Assembly: GCA_030040265.1 (NCBI GenBank)
Contig: JASHUB010000005.1
Span: 1-26,590, forward strand
Source of the DNA: Microcaldota archaeon
GTDB lineage: Archaea > Micrarchaeota > Micrarchaeia > Micrarchaeales > CABMGC01
Length of the DNA stretch: 26,590 bases
Direction of reading: 5' to 3'
Shown: in pieces, positions 12,623 through 20,982 of the stretch
Layout: each line of letters starts with the position of its first letter
How positions within the stretch are numbered: the first letter of the stretch is position 1
Position numbers and translations under genes: made by a program
The notes under the pieces: model-generated
Seen by the model: only the letters and a program-made list of their open reading frames with translations
What the model was told of the DNA's origin: nothing
Databases searched by the model: none

Positions 12623-14743
12623 ATGGCGATAAGCGAGCTGAAGGACCTGTTGCCGCCCGAAGCGATAGAGGCGATGACGAAGCGCGGCATAGACAAGCTC
12701 ACCCCGCCGCAGGAGCTCGCGATAAAGCACGGCCTTCTCGAGGGGAAGAACCTTGTGGTCGCGGCACCTACCGCAAGCGGAAAGACGCTCATAGCGGAGA
12801 TGGCGATGCTGCGTTCGGTCATCTGGGACCGGAAGAAGGCGGTTTACATAGCGCCGATGCGTGCCCTGGTCAGCGAGAAGTATGAGGAGTTCAAGGAGGC
12901 GTATCCGTTCCTGAAGATCGCGATGTCCATCGGCGACCTCGACTCGCTCGATCCGTGGTTGGACAAGTACGACATACTTTTCGTCTCGACCGAGAAGTTC
13001 GACAGCCTGATAAGGCACGGGATTAACTGGCTCGATGCGATAGGCTGCGTGATATTCGACGAGGTCCACATGCTGAACGAGTCGGGAAGGGGACCGACGC
13101 TCGAGATACTGATCACGCGCCTGAAGCGCGTCTCGAGGCGCGCGCAGCTGGTCGCGCTCAGCGCGACGGTCGGCAACGCAGACGACATAGCCAAGTGGCT
13201 CGGCGCGGAGCTCATAGAGAGCGACTACAGGCCCGTTCTGCTCGAGAAGGGCATAGTTCTCGGAGACAGGATCTACTATGAGGACCGCGAGGACGAGCTC
13301 CACGGGACGCACAAGATTCCAGAGATACGGATATCGCAGGACACGATAGAACGAAAGAAGCAACTGCTCATATTCTACAGCACCAAGCGCAACACCGAGG
13401 CAGGCGCTGAGAAGATAGCTCCGGTCGTCGCTTCGTATCTGACAACGCAGGACCGGGAGAAGCTCAAGGAGGTCGCGGCAAAGATACTCGGCGCGCTGAG
13501 CAAGCCAACGACGCAATGCGAGAAGCTTGCAAAATCTGTGCTCAACGGCACGGCGTTCCACCACAGCGGCCTGGTTAACTCGCAGAGGCATGCGGTCGAG
13601 GATGCGTTCCGCGCCGGCCAGCTGAAAGTGATATGTTCAACTACTACACTAGGCCTAGGGGTGAATCTTCCAGCGCACACCGTGCTGGTGCGCGACACGA
13701 CCAGGTACAGCGAGGGCGAGGGCGCGGAGAAGATGAGCGTCAACGAGGTTACGCAGCTCTTCGGAAGGGCAGGACGCCCAAAGTACGACAAGATCGGCAG
13801 GGCGCTGTTGATCGCCAGGTCAAAGGGCGACATAATGGACATCTACGCAAGGTACATCAACGGCGAACTCGAGCCGGTGTCATCGAAGCTCGGCATGCTT
13901 CCGGTTCTGAGGACCCACATACTGGCGTTCATCGCAAGCGATTTCCTGAGGAGCGCAGAATCGATCCTTGACTTCCTGAAAGGAACGTTCTACGGCTACG
14001 AATATGCGAACAGCCGTGAGATGAAGGTTCTGACCCAGGAGATACTCGACGAGCTCCTGAAGTGGGGGTTCGTAGAGAAGAAGGGCAGCATCTACAACGC
14101 GACGAAGATCGGCGCCAGGGTCAGCGAGCTGTACGTCGACCCGCTGTCGGCGAAGTGGATAATCGACACGCTCCCGAAAGTTGCCGACGAGATAGGCAAC
14201 CTGTTCATGATAACTAACACTGTGGAAATGCGCCCGTACGTCAAGGCGACCGAGGACGCCGAGGCCAGGTTCTTCGAGTACGAGCGCGTGGCGCAGGGAA
14301 GCGTCAACTACGAGGCCGATGGAATGATGTACTACGATCCTGTGAAGCCGTTCAGCACCGCGATGATGCTCAACGACTGGATAAGCGAAGAGACCGAGCC
14401 GGAGGTCGTGGTCAAGTACGGGACGACGCCTGGCGCGCTCTACAGCAAGATAAACAACGCCGACTGGATGCTCTACGCAAGCATGGAGCTCGGCAAGCTC
14501 ATGCGCTTGAACACGACAAAGCTTCTCGAGCTGCGCGTGCGGATACGCTACGGCATAAGGAAGGAGCTCATGGACCTGACGCGGCTGGAGCAGGTCGGAC
14601 GCGTGAGGGCGAGGCTGATGTACAACTCCGGAATAAAGAAGGTCGCCGACCTCAGGAAGCCTGGTTCCGAGGAGGCGCTGCGCGTGCTCTTCGGAAAGGA
14701 GATAGCAAAAAGGATAATGGAGCAGGTCAGCGGCGTTGATTAG
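12623..14743 (+). CDS. hel308: Hel308-type superfamily 2 DNA helicase
   Basis: 706 aa, normal length. ATP-dependent 3'-5' helicase acting at stalled replication forks in archaea. Motifs in order: Q-motif-like TPPQ (27-30), Walker A APTASGKT (48-55), DEVH box (146-149), SAT (180-182), HHSGL (313-317), and motif VI QLFGRAGRP (378-386). These are followed by a winged-helix part, a ratchet domain, and a C-terminal helix-hairpin-helix (LEQVGRVRARLMYNSGIKKV). All catalytic residues are intact. The stop overlaps the convergent helical-protein gene by 4 nt. Confidence 0.96.
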   Translation: MAISELKDLLPPEAIEAMTKRGIDKLTPPQELAIKHGLLEGKNLVVAAPTASGKTLIAEMAMLRSVIWDRKKAVYIAPMRALVSEKYEEFKEAYPFLKIAMSIGDLDSLDPWLDKYDILFVSTEKFDSLIRHGINWLDAIGCVIFDEVHMLNESGRGPTLEILITRLKRVSRRAQLVALSATVGNADDIAKWLGAELIESDYRPVLLEKGIVLGDRIYYEDREDELHGTHKIPEIRISQDTIERKKQLLIFYSTKRNTEAGAEKIAPVVASYLTTQDREKLKEVAAKILGALSKPTTQCEKLAKSVLNGTAFHHSGLVNSQRHAVEDAFRAGQLKVICSTTTLGLGVNLPAHTVLVRDTTRYSEGEGAEKMSVNEVTQLFGRAGRPKYDKIGRALLIARSKGDIMDIYARYINGELEPVSSKLGMLPVLRTHILAFIASDFLRSAESILDFLKGTFYGYEYANSREMKVLTQEILDELLKWGFVEKKGSIYNATKIGARVSELYVDPLSAKWIIDTLPKVADEIGNLFMITNTVEMRPYVKATEDAEARFFEYERVAQGSVNYEADGMMYYDPVKPFSTAMMLNDWISEETEPEVVVKYGTTPGALYSKINNADWMLYASMELGKLMRLNTTKLLELRVRIRYGIRKELMDLTRLEQVGRVRARLMYNSGIKKVADLRKPGSEEALRVLFGKEIAKRIMEQVSGVD

Positions 14744-15423
14744 GCAGGTGCCTGGTCCAACGCGTATCCGTGCTTTGCCGCCTCCGCGACGAGCTCGCTT
14801 CTCAACCTTGCAATCCTCAATGTGATGCCTGGGCGGTCGCATATCGCATATGCCCTGTTGTAGGCATCAAGCGCGCGCTGGAAATAGCTCCTCGAGATTG
14901 CTTTGTTCTCATCCTCGACTTTATGCCTCGCGGCCCGCGTGTAGAGCGCCGCAGACGCCATCCAGCCTTTCGTTGCGGCTCTGACGTTTCCGGTCTTCTC
15001 CCACGATTCTGCGGCGAATGTTCCAAGGCATAATCCTTGCTCGACAGGACCGCACTGCAGCTCATACGCATTGTCAGGATGCGCGCTTTCGAGCCTCATG
15101 AGTCGTCTCGCCTCCTTCTCAGCGAGCTTCGCTGACTTCTTCCATGCCGATCTCGCGCGCTGCGCATCGCCGAGCTGTTCGTAGCCTTTCGCGACGACCT
15201 GGGTCGCGGCCATCGCCGCGAGGTACAGGCTCTGTGACATGTGCCTTCTTATCAATCCCACTTCCGAAGCGATTACCGCATTCACGCCAGATGCCGACGT
15301 GCCTGGAAAGTGCACCGTGCCTGCTCTGGAGGCGCTCTTCAGCTCTACTTGCTCCTGCGGCGTCAGTGTGCCTCTTGGTGCGCCAGCCCCCTGTCCTTTT
15401 GCATTGCTCCCTTTGTTCCACAT
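14740..15423 (-). CDS. Helical, TPR-like protein of unknown function (second of a pair)
   Basis: 227 aa. Residues 1-50 are Gly/Ser/Thr-rich and probably disordered; from about 55 onward there are pairs of amphipathic helices with Ala-rich small-residue patterns (LYLAAMAATQVVAKGYEQLGDAQRARSAW, SYFQRALDAYNRAYAICD) that resemble tetratricopeptide or SNAP-like helical repeats, a scaffold for protein binding. No catalytic motif, no signal peptide. It begins 15 nt after the stop of another helical protein of similar style, so the two are co-transcribed and may interact. Not recognised as any named family. Confidence 0.75.
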   Translation of the reverse strand: MWNKGSNAKGQGAGAPRGTLTPQEQVELKSASRAGTVHFPGTSASGVNAVIASEVGLIRRHMSQSLYLAAMAATQVVAKGYEQLGDAQRARSAWKKSAKLAEKEARRLMRLESAHPDNAYELQCGPVEQGLCLGTFAAESWEKTGNVRAATKGWMASAALYTRAARHKVEDENKAISRSYFQRALDAYNRAYAICDRPGITLRIARLRSELVAEAAKHGYALDQAPA

Positions 15424-15438
15424 ATGATCACTTAAGCG

Positions 15439-16032
15439 TCAGTCCCTCTGCACTCCAGCCGCCGGAGGCGTTGAGAATATCGTCTCGACCCTTACCTGTA
15501 TGGTCTCTGGAGGTTCTCCTGCCATTAGAAGCGCCCTCTCCAATGTCTTTACCGTAGCCGTTGCGCCTGCAGTATTCCCGGCCCTCAGCTCGCGCCTTGC
15601 GTGTTCTGCCAGATGCGTCGCAGCTTCATTTGCCGCAGCTACCGCTTCCTCCGTTGCGCCCGCGCCTTGCCAGCAAGCCGCCTCGTCCATCGCGCGGTTT
15701 GCAGCAGCATGCAGCCTCTCTCCGCTGTTCGGCGGGTCCCTGCGCAGCCCCTCCTCCTTGAGTTCGCGCCAGCACATCGCAGCCACGACATAATTCAAGC
15801 GAGCTTTTTCGGCGAGCCCCATAGCCGTGTCGCTCGCCGCCTGCCTCTGGCATTCCTCGGCCTGCCTGGAGAGCACCTGCGATGTCTTCTGGAAGCTATC
15901 TGACCACTTGAAACCGTCACCGCTAACCTCCTTTCTGATCGTGAACAACACCGAGCGGCCCGCCCTCATGCCTTTCTCTATCTGCAGTCTGACCGGGTCT
16001 GCATTCTTCACTGGAGGTGGATTTCCAGACAT
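15439..16032 (-). CDS. Helical, Ala-rich protein of unknown function (first of a pair)
   Basis: 197 aa. A short Pro-rich N-terminus is followed by helices rich in Ala, Glu and Arg (KTSQVLSRQAEECQRQAASD, KARLNYVVAAMCWRELKEEG, AMDEAACWQGAGATEEAVAA), with the spacing of TPR/SNAP-like repeats, and ends in a Pro-containing tail. A TATA sequence CATTTAAATAG at 16072-16062 lies about 26 nt before the expected RNA start and gives a leader of about 10 nt. Similar composition and adjacency to the 227-aa gene suggest an old duplication, but I cannot align them convincingly by eye. Confidence 0.75.
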   Translation of the reverse strand: MSGNPPPVKNADPVRLQIEKGMRAGRSVLFTIRKEVSGDGFKWSDSFQKTSQVLSRQAEECQRQAASDTAMGLAEKARLNYVVAAMCWRELKEEGLRRDPPNSGERLHAAANRAMDEAACWQGAGATEEAVAAANEAATHLAEHARRELRAGNTAGATATVKTLERALLMAGEPPETIQVRVETIFSTPPAAGVQRD

Positions 16033-16061
16033 CGCTTCACGAAACAGATTGTTGTGGTATG

Positions 16062-16072
16062 CTATTTAAATG
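16062..16072 (-). promoter_or_regulatory. TATA box of the helical-protein pair
   Basis: CATTTAAATAG on the minus strand, centred about 26 nt upstream of position 16041 and 35 nt upstream of ATG 16032. Confidence 0.5.
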
Positions 16073-16141
16073 TTGTTTTGGCAACCGTTTCCGGTCCAAA
16101 AAGCGCAGTTTTTCCAGAAGAATACTACAAATGCAGAGGGG

Positions 16142-16194
16142 AAAGGATTATAAAACCTTTTTATCAATGAGATAATATCGTGAATTGGCACGAT
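16142..16194 (+). promoter_or_regulatory. sepF promoter with two inverted repeats
   Basis: A TATA box (ATTATAAAA, 16147-16155) is flanked by AAAGG and CCTTT, forming an inverted repeat over the box. RNA would start near 16178, exactly where a second repeat ATCGTG-6nt-CACGAT (16177-16194) begins, 12 nt before ATG 16206. The second could be an operator or a hairpin in the leader; either would allow control of sepF expression. Confidence 0.45.
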
Positions 16195-16205
16195 AAGGCG
16201 ATTGA

Positions 16206-16577
16206 ATGGGAGTTTTCGACAAGCTGGGCCAAGCTTTTGGCACACAACAAAAGGAGATGAACATAGAGGAGTACATGAACTCCGCGGAGATGGAAGACGT
16301 AGACGTACTGCACGAACCTGCAGACATGTACGTGAAGCCTGTATCCATCAACTCGGAAGACGAGGTCAAGTTCATAACGGATGAACTGGACAAGAAGAAC
16401 ATAATCCTCTTGAGCATCGATGAGCTCAGCAAGAGGCCGACAACAAGAAACAACGTCGTCGCTGCATTGAAGGCGTATGTCGCAAAGACGAACGGAGACA
16501 TCGCAATGATCGACGACTCGAGACTGTTGCTGACCCCGGCGAAGGTCAAGATCATCAAGAGAAAGAGGAGCAAGTAA
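16206..16577 (+). CDS. sepF: SepF, FtsZ membrane anchor
   Basis: 123 aa. The N-terminus MGVFDKLGQAFG is an amphipathic helix of the membrane-targeting kind; a linker follows, then the SepF core (VKPVSINSEDEVKFITDEL, KNIILLSIDEL, VVAALKAYVAKTNGDIAMIDDSRLLLTP), which binds the FtsZ tail. Length and order match archaeal SepF. It is a separate transcription unit, but both ftsZ genes lie about 7.5 kb further on, so the window holds the three known core parts of the archaeal Z-ring apparatus. It ends exactly where the convergent TrmJ gene ends. Confidence 0.92.
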   Translation: MGVFDKLGQAFGTQQKEMNIEEYMNSAEMEDVDVLHEPADMYVKPVSINSEDEVKFITDELDKKNIILLSIDELSKRPTTRNNVVAALKAYVAKTNGDIAMIDDSRLLLTPAKVKIIKRKRSK

Positions 16578-17237
16578 TCATCCAAGCGCCGTCATAAGCG
16601 CATGGATCTCCTGCCTGCTCGGCTGTGAGAGGGCGAGCATTCTTCTGAATGCGCTCATCACGGCCTTTTTGTTTCTTATATTCTGCTTCTTTTTTATCAT
16701 CCTTTCAATGAGAGTCAGGAGCGCGTCGTATTCGTGTCTGTCGACGCTCTCTCGCCTGTTTTCCAGTGCGAAGTTGCCTTTCGTGAGTGCATAGAGCATG
16801 ACGGCCAGGGCGTGCGAGATGTTGAGCACGGGGTAATCGGGATTCGTCTCTATGTGCGCGACTATGTCGCACATCTCTATCTCATCGGTCTTGAGCCCGA
16901 TGTCGTCCCTTCCAACCAGCAGCGCCGCCTTCTTGTCCTTGCCTATCTTCGAGACCCTCCTGAGCGCGCCGTCCAGCGAATAAGCGTTCCCGAAGTTGAC
17001 GCCCGCCTTCCTCCAGAGCCCGGTCGTGCCTATCACTATGTCGCAGTCGCGCACCGCGTCCTTCAGGGTCCTGTAAACCACCGCACTGTCCAGAAGCGCA
17101 CGCGCGTGCTTCGCATACTTCACTGCCTCCCTTCCGGAAAGTTTTGCTCTGGGGGAGACGAAAAACAGCCGCTCGGCACCGAAGTTCATCGAGACCCTTG
17201 CGATGTATCCCAGGTTTATCTGATACTTCGGCTCCAC
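16578..17237 (-). CDS. trmJ: TrmJ-like SPOUT tRNA 2'-O-methyltransferase
   Basis: 219 aa from GTG 17237. SPOUT motifs: NLGYIARVSMNFGAERLFFV (motif 1), LLVGRDDIGL (motif 2) and NPDYPVLNISHALAVMLYAL (motif 3, with the trefoil-knot SAM site). The archaeal enzyme methylates position 32 of tRNA. The start is uncertain: the family begins with a beta strand just before the VEPK motif, and the in-frame codons upstream of the GTG read SIRVKIIV, a perfect fit, but contain no ATG, GTG or TTG, only ATC (17258) and ATA. Either the GTG start truncates strand one or translation begins at a rare codon. It is the last gene of the aIF5A operon. Confidence 0.88.
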   Translation of the reverse strand: MEPKYQINLGYIARVSMNFGAERLFFVSPRAKLSGREAVKYAKHARALLDSAVVYRTLKDAVRDCDIVIGTTGLWRKAGVNFGNAYSLDGALRRVSKIGKDKKAALLVGRDDIGLKTDEIEMCDIVAHIETNPDYPVLNISHALAVMLYALTKGNFALENRRESVDRHEYDALLTLIERMIKKKQNIRNKKAVMSAFRRMLALSQPSRQEIHALMTALG

Positions 17238-17262
17238 TACTATGATCTTGACTCTGATGGAA

Positions 17263-18048
17263 TCACAGGTGTATGAATGCCAGCGCGCTCGCCGCGAGCA
17301 GATTGACCAGTATGTGCGCCGTAAGGCTCGGATAGAGCGATCCTGTCTTCTTGAAAACGTATCCTGCGAGCAGGCCGAAGATGAACGCCGCGATTATCTC
17401 GATGCCGAACGTCGACCCGTATCCGTAGTGGAGAAGCCCGAAGATCAGGGCACTGAGAACTATGCCTATCCGCGGCACCGCGAACCCCCTGAAGAATATC
17501 TCCTCGTCCAGCGGCCCGATGAACGTCACGAAGAACAGCAACCAGAGCGGCGCGCCGCCGAGCACCATGCCCACGTTGCTATTTATCACGGTGCCCGTGA
17601 CCTGGCTTATAACCGCTGTCAGTATCTCGAGCAGGAATATTATTACGAAAAGGGCGATGCCCAGGACTATCATGTAAGGCGTGAGTTTGTCGCGCGTCAG
17701 CCCGATCGAGCGGACGATGTTGCTCGTGTCCATGCCCTTATAATACATGTAAGAGAACGCCGCGAACGGGAAGATCAGGGACAGGAACACGTCTGTCAGG
17801 TCTGCGTAGGTGTTGCAGACTGCAGCATTCGAAGTGCTCGATACACAATTTGATGCTACTGTCAGCGCCGTAATGATGACGAACCCAAGGATGATGAGCG
17901 CAAGTCCGATGTAGGCGATGTCTTTTCCGAGAGCATTAGATTTTTGCACCTGCGTCGCTTGCACGGGCTGCGGTGGTTTCTTAGCGGTCCGTCTTGCAGG
18001 AACCTTCAGTTGTCTTTTTGTCTTGGCCTGTTTCTTCGTTGCTGCCAA
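17263..18048 (-). CDS. CPBP-family intramembrane metalloprotease (Abi)
   Basis: 261 aa, TTG start 4 nt after the eS31 stop. Residues 1-40 are a basic Lys/Arg/Gln-rich tail; the remainder has about seven membrane segments. The CPBP motifs are present: EE-x3-R in DEEIFFRGF, F-x3-H in IFGLLHYGY, and H-x3-N in AHILVNLL, which together form the metal-binding glutamyl-protease site of Rce1-like enzymes. The substrate is unknown. The long basic N-terminus is unusual and might contact ribosomes or nucleic acid, which would fit its place inside a translation operon; that is speculation. Confidence 0.9.
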   Translation of the reverse strand: MAATKKQAKTKRQLKVPARRTAKKPPQPVQATQVQKSNALGKDIAYIGLALIILGFVIITALTVASNCVSSTSNAAVCNTYADLTDVFLSLIFPFAAFSYMYYKGMDTSNIVRSIGLTRDKLTPYMIVLGIALFVIIFLLEILTAVISQVTGTVINSNVGMVLGGAPLWLLFFVTFIGPLDEEIFFRGFAVPRIGIVLSALIFGLLHYGYGSTFGIEIIAAFIFGLLAGYVFKKTGSLYPSLTAHILVNLLAASALAFIHL

Positions 18049-18052
18049 TGGC

Positions 18053-18205
18053 TCACTTCTTCTTGAGCTCCATGTACTTGCAGTTTCCGCACGTCAGCCT
18101 GTCCTTGTGGTCGGCCAGCCTCGCTCCGCACCTAGGGCAGAACTTTGTTGCCGGCTTGTAGGGCTTTATCACTTTCTTCTTCTCGACTTTCTTTTCCTCT
18201 GCCAT
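18053..18205 (-). CDS. rps27ae: Ribosomal protein eS31 (S27ae)
   Basis: 50 aa. Small zinc-ribbon protein of the 30S subunit. A Lys-rich N-terminus is followed by KFCPRCGARLADHKDRLTCGNCKY, whose four cysteines (CPxC and CGxC pairs) bind zinc. Length and layout match archaeal S27ae, which lacks the ubiquitin fused in eukaryotes. It starts 7 nt after the eS24 stop, and the eS24-eS31 order is the usual archaeal one. Confidence 0.95.
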   Translation of the reverse strand: MAEEKKVEKKKVIKPYKPATKFCPRCGARLADHKDRLTCGNCKYMELKKK

Positions 18206-18212
18206 CTAATCA

Positions 18213-18542
18213 CTACTTCTTTGCCTCCTCCTTCTTCGGTGCAGGCGCCGGCGCGGCCTCCTTCTTCTCCTTCGGCTTCCCGCGCTCCGCGAGGTACTTC
18301 GGCTCTACAGCCATCGCCTCCTTGCTGTTGTAGACATGCGCGAAAACTTCGCACCTCGTCTCTCCGAACAGCTGCCTTACCGCGACCATCGAGACGTGCT
18401 CCGGGTTCGCGCCAATCTTCTTGCACAGCTCCGCTTTCAGGTCCTCCTTCCCCGGCGTCTTGCCGGTGTACGAGGCCGTGAACACTATCTCTTTCCTCTT
18501 CAGCAGTTTGTTGTCGAATTCCTTCTGTATCTGCAAGTCCAT
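18213..18542 (-). CDS. rps24e: Ribosomal protein eS24
   Basis: 109 aa. Conserved core: an N-terminal strand MDLQIQKEFDNKLLKRKEI, then GKTPGKEDLKAELCKKIGANPEHVSMV, then GETRCEVFAHVYNSKEAM and KYLAERGKP, all diagnostic of S24e. The C-terminal 22 residues are a low-complexity Ala/Pro/Lys/Glu tail beyond the folded domain. The ATG directly follows the aIF5A stop with no spacer (TAGATG), so translation is probably coupled. Confidence 0.97.
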   Translation of the reverse strand: MDLQIQKEFDNKLLKRKEIVFTASYTGKTPGKEDLKAELCKKIGANPEHVSMVAVRQLFGETRCEVFAHVYNSKEAMAVEPKYLAERGKPKEKKEAAPAPAPKKEEAKK

Positions 18543-18944
18543 CTACACACCTGATAATATCCTGAGTATCGCTCTCTTCCCCATGCTCTCGACGACTTCC
18601 ACCTCGGAGCCCGCCTTGAGTTCCTTGAAGTCCTCCTTGAGGTCTGTCTCGTAGGTCTCGTACGTCTCGAGGTCCATGAGCTGCGCGGTGCTTCCCGTCA
18701 CCGAGACGACCTGCGCCTTCTTCTTGTTTATGACAGGCACCTCCACGTCGGTGTGGCTCGGCGACAGCAGGGTCTTCTTAGACCCGTCGAATATGCCTAT
18801 CGCGGTTATCCTCACTTTCGCAGACCCGTGCTTCCCGGGCTTCGAGTGCTCAAGCTCCACGACCTTGCACGGCGTGCCATCGATCATGATGTACTTCCCG
18901 ACCTTGATCTCATTAAGCGGTTCGTATCTTACATCGTCTGCCAT
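18543..18944 (-). CDS. eif5a: Translation initiation factor aIF5A (hypusine-containing)
   Basis: 133 aa. The hypusination loop SKPGKHGSAKVR contains the modified lysine (K38); an OB-fold C-terminal domain follows (VPVINKKKAQVVSV, EVEVVESMGKRAILRIL). It relieves ribosome stalling. First gene of a minus-strand operon that continues through eS24, eS31, the CPBP protease and the TrmJ-like enzyme. The modification needs a polyamine, whose precursor enzyme SpeD is encoded in the same window. Confidence 0.97.
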   Translation of the reverse strand: MADDVRYEPLNEIKVGKYIMIDGTPCKVVELEHSKPGKHGSAKVRITAIGIFDGSKKTLLSPSHTDVEVPVINKKKAQVVSVTGSTAQLMDLETYETYETDLKEDFKELKAGSEVEVVESMGKRAILRILSGV

Positions 18945-18975
18945 TCCCTCACACTAATACAACAAGACAAATAGT

Positions 18976-18998
18976 CTTATATCCTAAAGGTTTTATAG
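18976..18998 (-). promoter_or_regulatory. TATA boxes of the aIF5A operon
   Basis: Two candidates on the minus strand: CTATAAAACC around 18999-18990 and GATATAAGAC around 18984-18975. They predict RNA starts about 25 and 10 nt before ATG 18944. Confidence 0.5.
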
Positions 18999-19009
18999 CT
19001 TTTGCTGGT

Positions 19010-19633
19010 TCAGGGCTCGATCAGCATAACGAGAATGTCCTCGAAGAATGCGTGGTCCTTGTCCTGGTCCACGATCTTTAGCTCGAGTTCCTTTATCTTC
19101 TTCTCTAATGCGTGCTGGTTGCTCAGCGAGCTCGCGACAAGGACCATCCTGCCGTTCTCGTTGAGGTGCGCCTTCGCCTGCTCAAGGAACCTGATGGATA
19201 TCTCTATCCCCTCCTTGCCGCCGTCCCACTGCCTTGCTGTCTCTCCCTCTCTGTTTTGCTCGTGCCTCAGATAAGGCGCGTTGAACACGATCAGGTCGAA
19301 GTGCTTCTTTATGTTGGAGAAAAGGTCGGAATGCGTGAACTCGCACTCTGCGCGGAGCCCCGCCTTGTTCGTCTCGTAGTTGTGCTTCGCCAGCGCCACT
19401 GCGTTCTTGTCGATGTCCGCGAAGACCACGTGCCTGACGTTCTCTGCCGATGCGGCGACCAGACCGAGGAAGCCGGTCCCGGTGCCTATGTCGACAACGT
19501 CTATGCTCCTCTCCTTGAAACTGCCGATGACGCGCTCGATGAACCTTGCCGCGAGGAAGCTGTCCTCCGCGGGCTCGTAGATGTGCTCGCGCGTGTAGAT
19601 AACTAAGTTAGAGTACTCTATCAAAAGTAGCAC
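19010..19633 (-). CDS. HemK2/Mtq2-like N5-glutamine methyltransferase
   Basis: 207 aa, GTG start 19633; TTG 19624 is an alternative. It probably methylates the GGQ glutamine of release factor aRF1. Features: YEPAEDSFLAARFIE near residues 19-33, as in the Mtq2 family (YPPSEDT type), SAM motif VDIGTGTGFLGL, an acidic motif FADIDKNAV, and the catalytic loop FNAPYLRHE. The usual NPPY is NAPY here; the second residue is Ala, which is tolerated in some archaeal homologues as I recall. A TATA box at 19651-19666 predicts a leaderless mRNA. Confidence 0.85.
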   Translation of the reverse strand: MLLLIEYSNLVIYTREHIYEPAEDSFLAARFIERVIGSFKERSIDVVDIGTGTGFLGLVAASAENVRHVVFADIDKNAVALAKHNYETNKAGLRAECEFTHSDLFSNIKKHFDLIVFNAPYLRHEQNREGETARQWDGGKEGIEISIRFLEQAKAHLNENGRMVLVASSLSNQHALEKKIKELELKIVDQDKDHAFFEDILVMLIEP

Positions 19634-19650
19634 CTAGCTTAGATTGCAGA

Positions 19651-19666
19651 AGAAAATATAAAAAGG
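19651..19666 (-). promoter_or_regulatory. TATA box of the HemK2-like gene
   Basis: CCTTTTTATATTTTCT on the minus strand, centred about 26 nt upstream of the GTG at 19633; it sits directly after the stop of the FAD gene. Confidence 0.55.
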
Positions 19667-19671
19667 AAGGG

Positions 19672-20814
19672 CTACAGTCCTGCCCTGTCTGACCTTATGG
19701 TTGGGGGTATCATGCCCCACGAGCGGGTCTCTATCAGGTTCGCCAGCGCAATCGCAGTGGCCGGCGACTCGGTGATGCCAAGCCCGTAGAACCCTGTCGA
19801 GATGAACAGCCCTGAGAACTGCCACCGGCCCACTACGGGCTGCTGGTCGATTGTGGTCTTGTCCCTTATTCCGGACCATTCGCGAGTCACCTGAAAGTCC
19901 CTAACTCCAGGAACGGCAACCGCGTTGAGGTTCAGCAGTTCCTTTGCAACGTTCGGGTCTATCCTGTCCCTGTACCTTTCAAGAGGGCTCCTCTCCGTCT
20001 CCCTGTATGTTGCGCCGAGGAATATCCTGCCGTTCTCCCTCGGTGTCATGAAGCTATCGCCGTACTGGATCGAGCGCGATACGTACCCAGGCGGTCCCCT
20101 GACCTCTATCGCCTCGCCCATGATGCCCTGCATCCTTACATGGGGAACTCCGGCTATGTGGTTGACCCCGCTGCCCTCAGCGAGAACCGTGACGTCTGCA
20201 AGCACCTTGCCCCGCGCGGTGTCGACCCCCACGACCTCGTCGCCCTCCCTTATGATGCCTTTCACGAGATCGTGCTCGATGAATCTCACGCCGCGCCTCT
20301 CACCAGCCTTCCTGAGCGCCTCCAGAAGAACGTGCGTGTCTACGTAAGCCTCGTCCACGAAATGCAGCCCTCCTATCGCCTTCGGGTTGACGTTCGGCTC
20401 GAGCGCGAGCAACGCATCCCTGTCCAGCATCCTCGCGTTGAACTCGATGCCCTCGGCCTTCACCTCGCCCACGGTCTTCTCAAGCTTAAGCATCTCGCTC
20501 TGGTTGAATGCCAGCTCCAGAGTGCCCTTGTGCACCATCTCTATCGGCATGCGTGCATCCCTGGAGACGTCGTCGTGCCACTGCGCCCAGTCGCGCAGGC
20601 TCGTGAGCACGAACTTTCTTGTTATCGGATTGTGCGGACCGCCGCCAGAATAAGGCTCCAGATTGCCGAATGCGGCCCTGCTCGTCCCAGAGCCGGCCGT
20701 GTTGGCCTCTATCACCGTGACCTGCCATCCGGTCCTCTGCAACTGGTAAGCCAACGACATTCCCGCAACTCCCGCGCCTCCTATCACTGCTGTCCTCTGT
20801 TTCGTTTCTGGCAT
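19672..20814 (-). CDS. DAO-family FAD-dependent oxidoreductase
   Basis: 380 aa from ATG 20814. N-terminal dinucleotide site VIGGAGVAGMSLA (residues 10-22) with the acidic end of strand two in VIEAN. Further family marks are AAFGNLEPYSGGG, a substrate domain with FMTPRENGRIFLGATYRETE, and the terminal FAD motif GLFISTGFYGLGITESPATAIALANL. It belongs to the DadA/ThiO/SoxB-type amine or hydroxyacid oxidases; I cannot tell glycine oxidase from 2-hydroxyglutarate or sarcosine oxidase types. The frame upstream of the ATG is open but lacks family similarity. It diverges from the dehydrogenase-fold gene; the gap is 168 bp. Confidence 0.88.
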   Translation of the reverse strand: MPETKQRTAVIGGAGVAGMSLAYQLQRTGWQVTVIEANTAGSGTSRAAFGNLEPYSGGGPHNPITRKFVLTSLRDWAQWHDDVSRDARMPIEMVHKGTLELAFNQSEMLKLEKTVGEVKAEGIEFNARMLDRDALLALEPNVNPKAIGGLHFVDEAYVDTHVLLEALRKAGERRGVRFIEHDLVKGIIREGDEVVGVDTARGKVLADVTVLAEGSGVNHIAGVPHVRMQGIMGEAIEVRGPPGYVSRSIQYGDSFMTPRENGRIFLGATYRETERSPLERYRDRIDPNVAKELLNLNAVAVPGVRDFQVTREWSGIRDKTTIDQQPVVGRWQFSGLFISTGFYGLGITESPATAIALANLIETRSWGMIPPTIRSDRAGL

Positions 20815-20940
20815 TGCATCATCATATAATCCATTGCCGCCATCCCGTATATCGTGTGGCGTCAAAACGGCACCGTTTAAGTGTACGAAAGCGAAAAGAA
20901 GCGCCAGCTTTTTGCGGATTTGCCCACGGCGGCCTAGCAA

Positions 20941-20951
20941 GATATATATAG
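20941..20951 (+). promoter_or_regulatory. TATA box of the dehydrogenase-fold / ligase unit
   Basis: GATATATATAG, centred about 26 nt before 20972; the predicted leader of about 11 nt contains GGGGTG before the GTG start at 20983. Confidence 0.55.
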
Positions 20952-20982
20952 ATGAACATGGCAGATTGTTTGGGGTGCTGAT

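Noticed and set aside
12401..13591. A long minus-strand frame (396 codons) inside hel308.
   Set aside because: Antisense shadow of a GC-rich gene; low-complexity Arg/Leu content and no domain.
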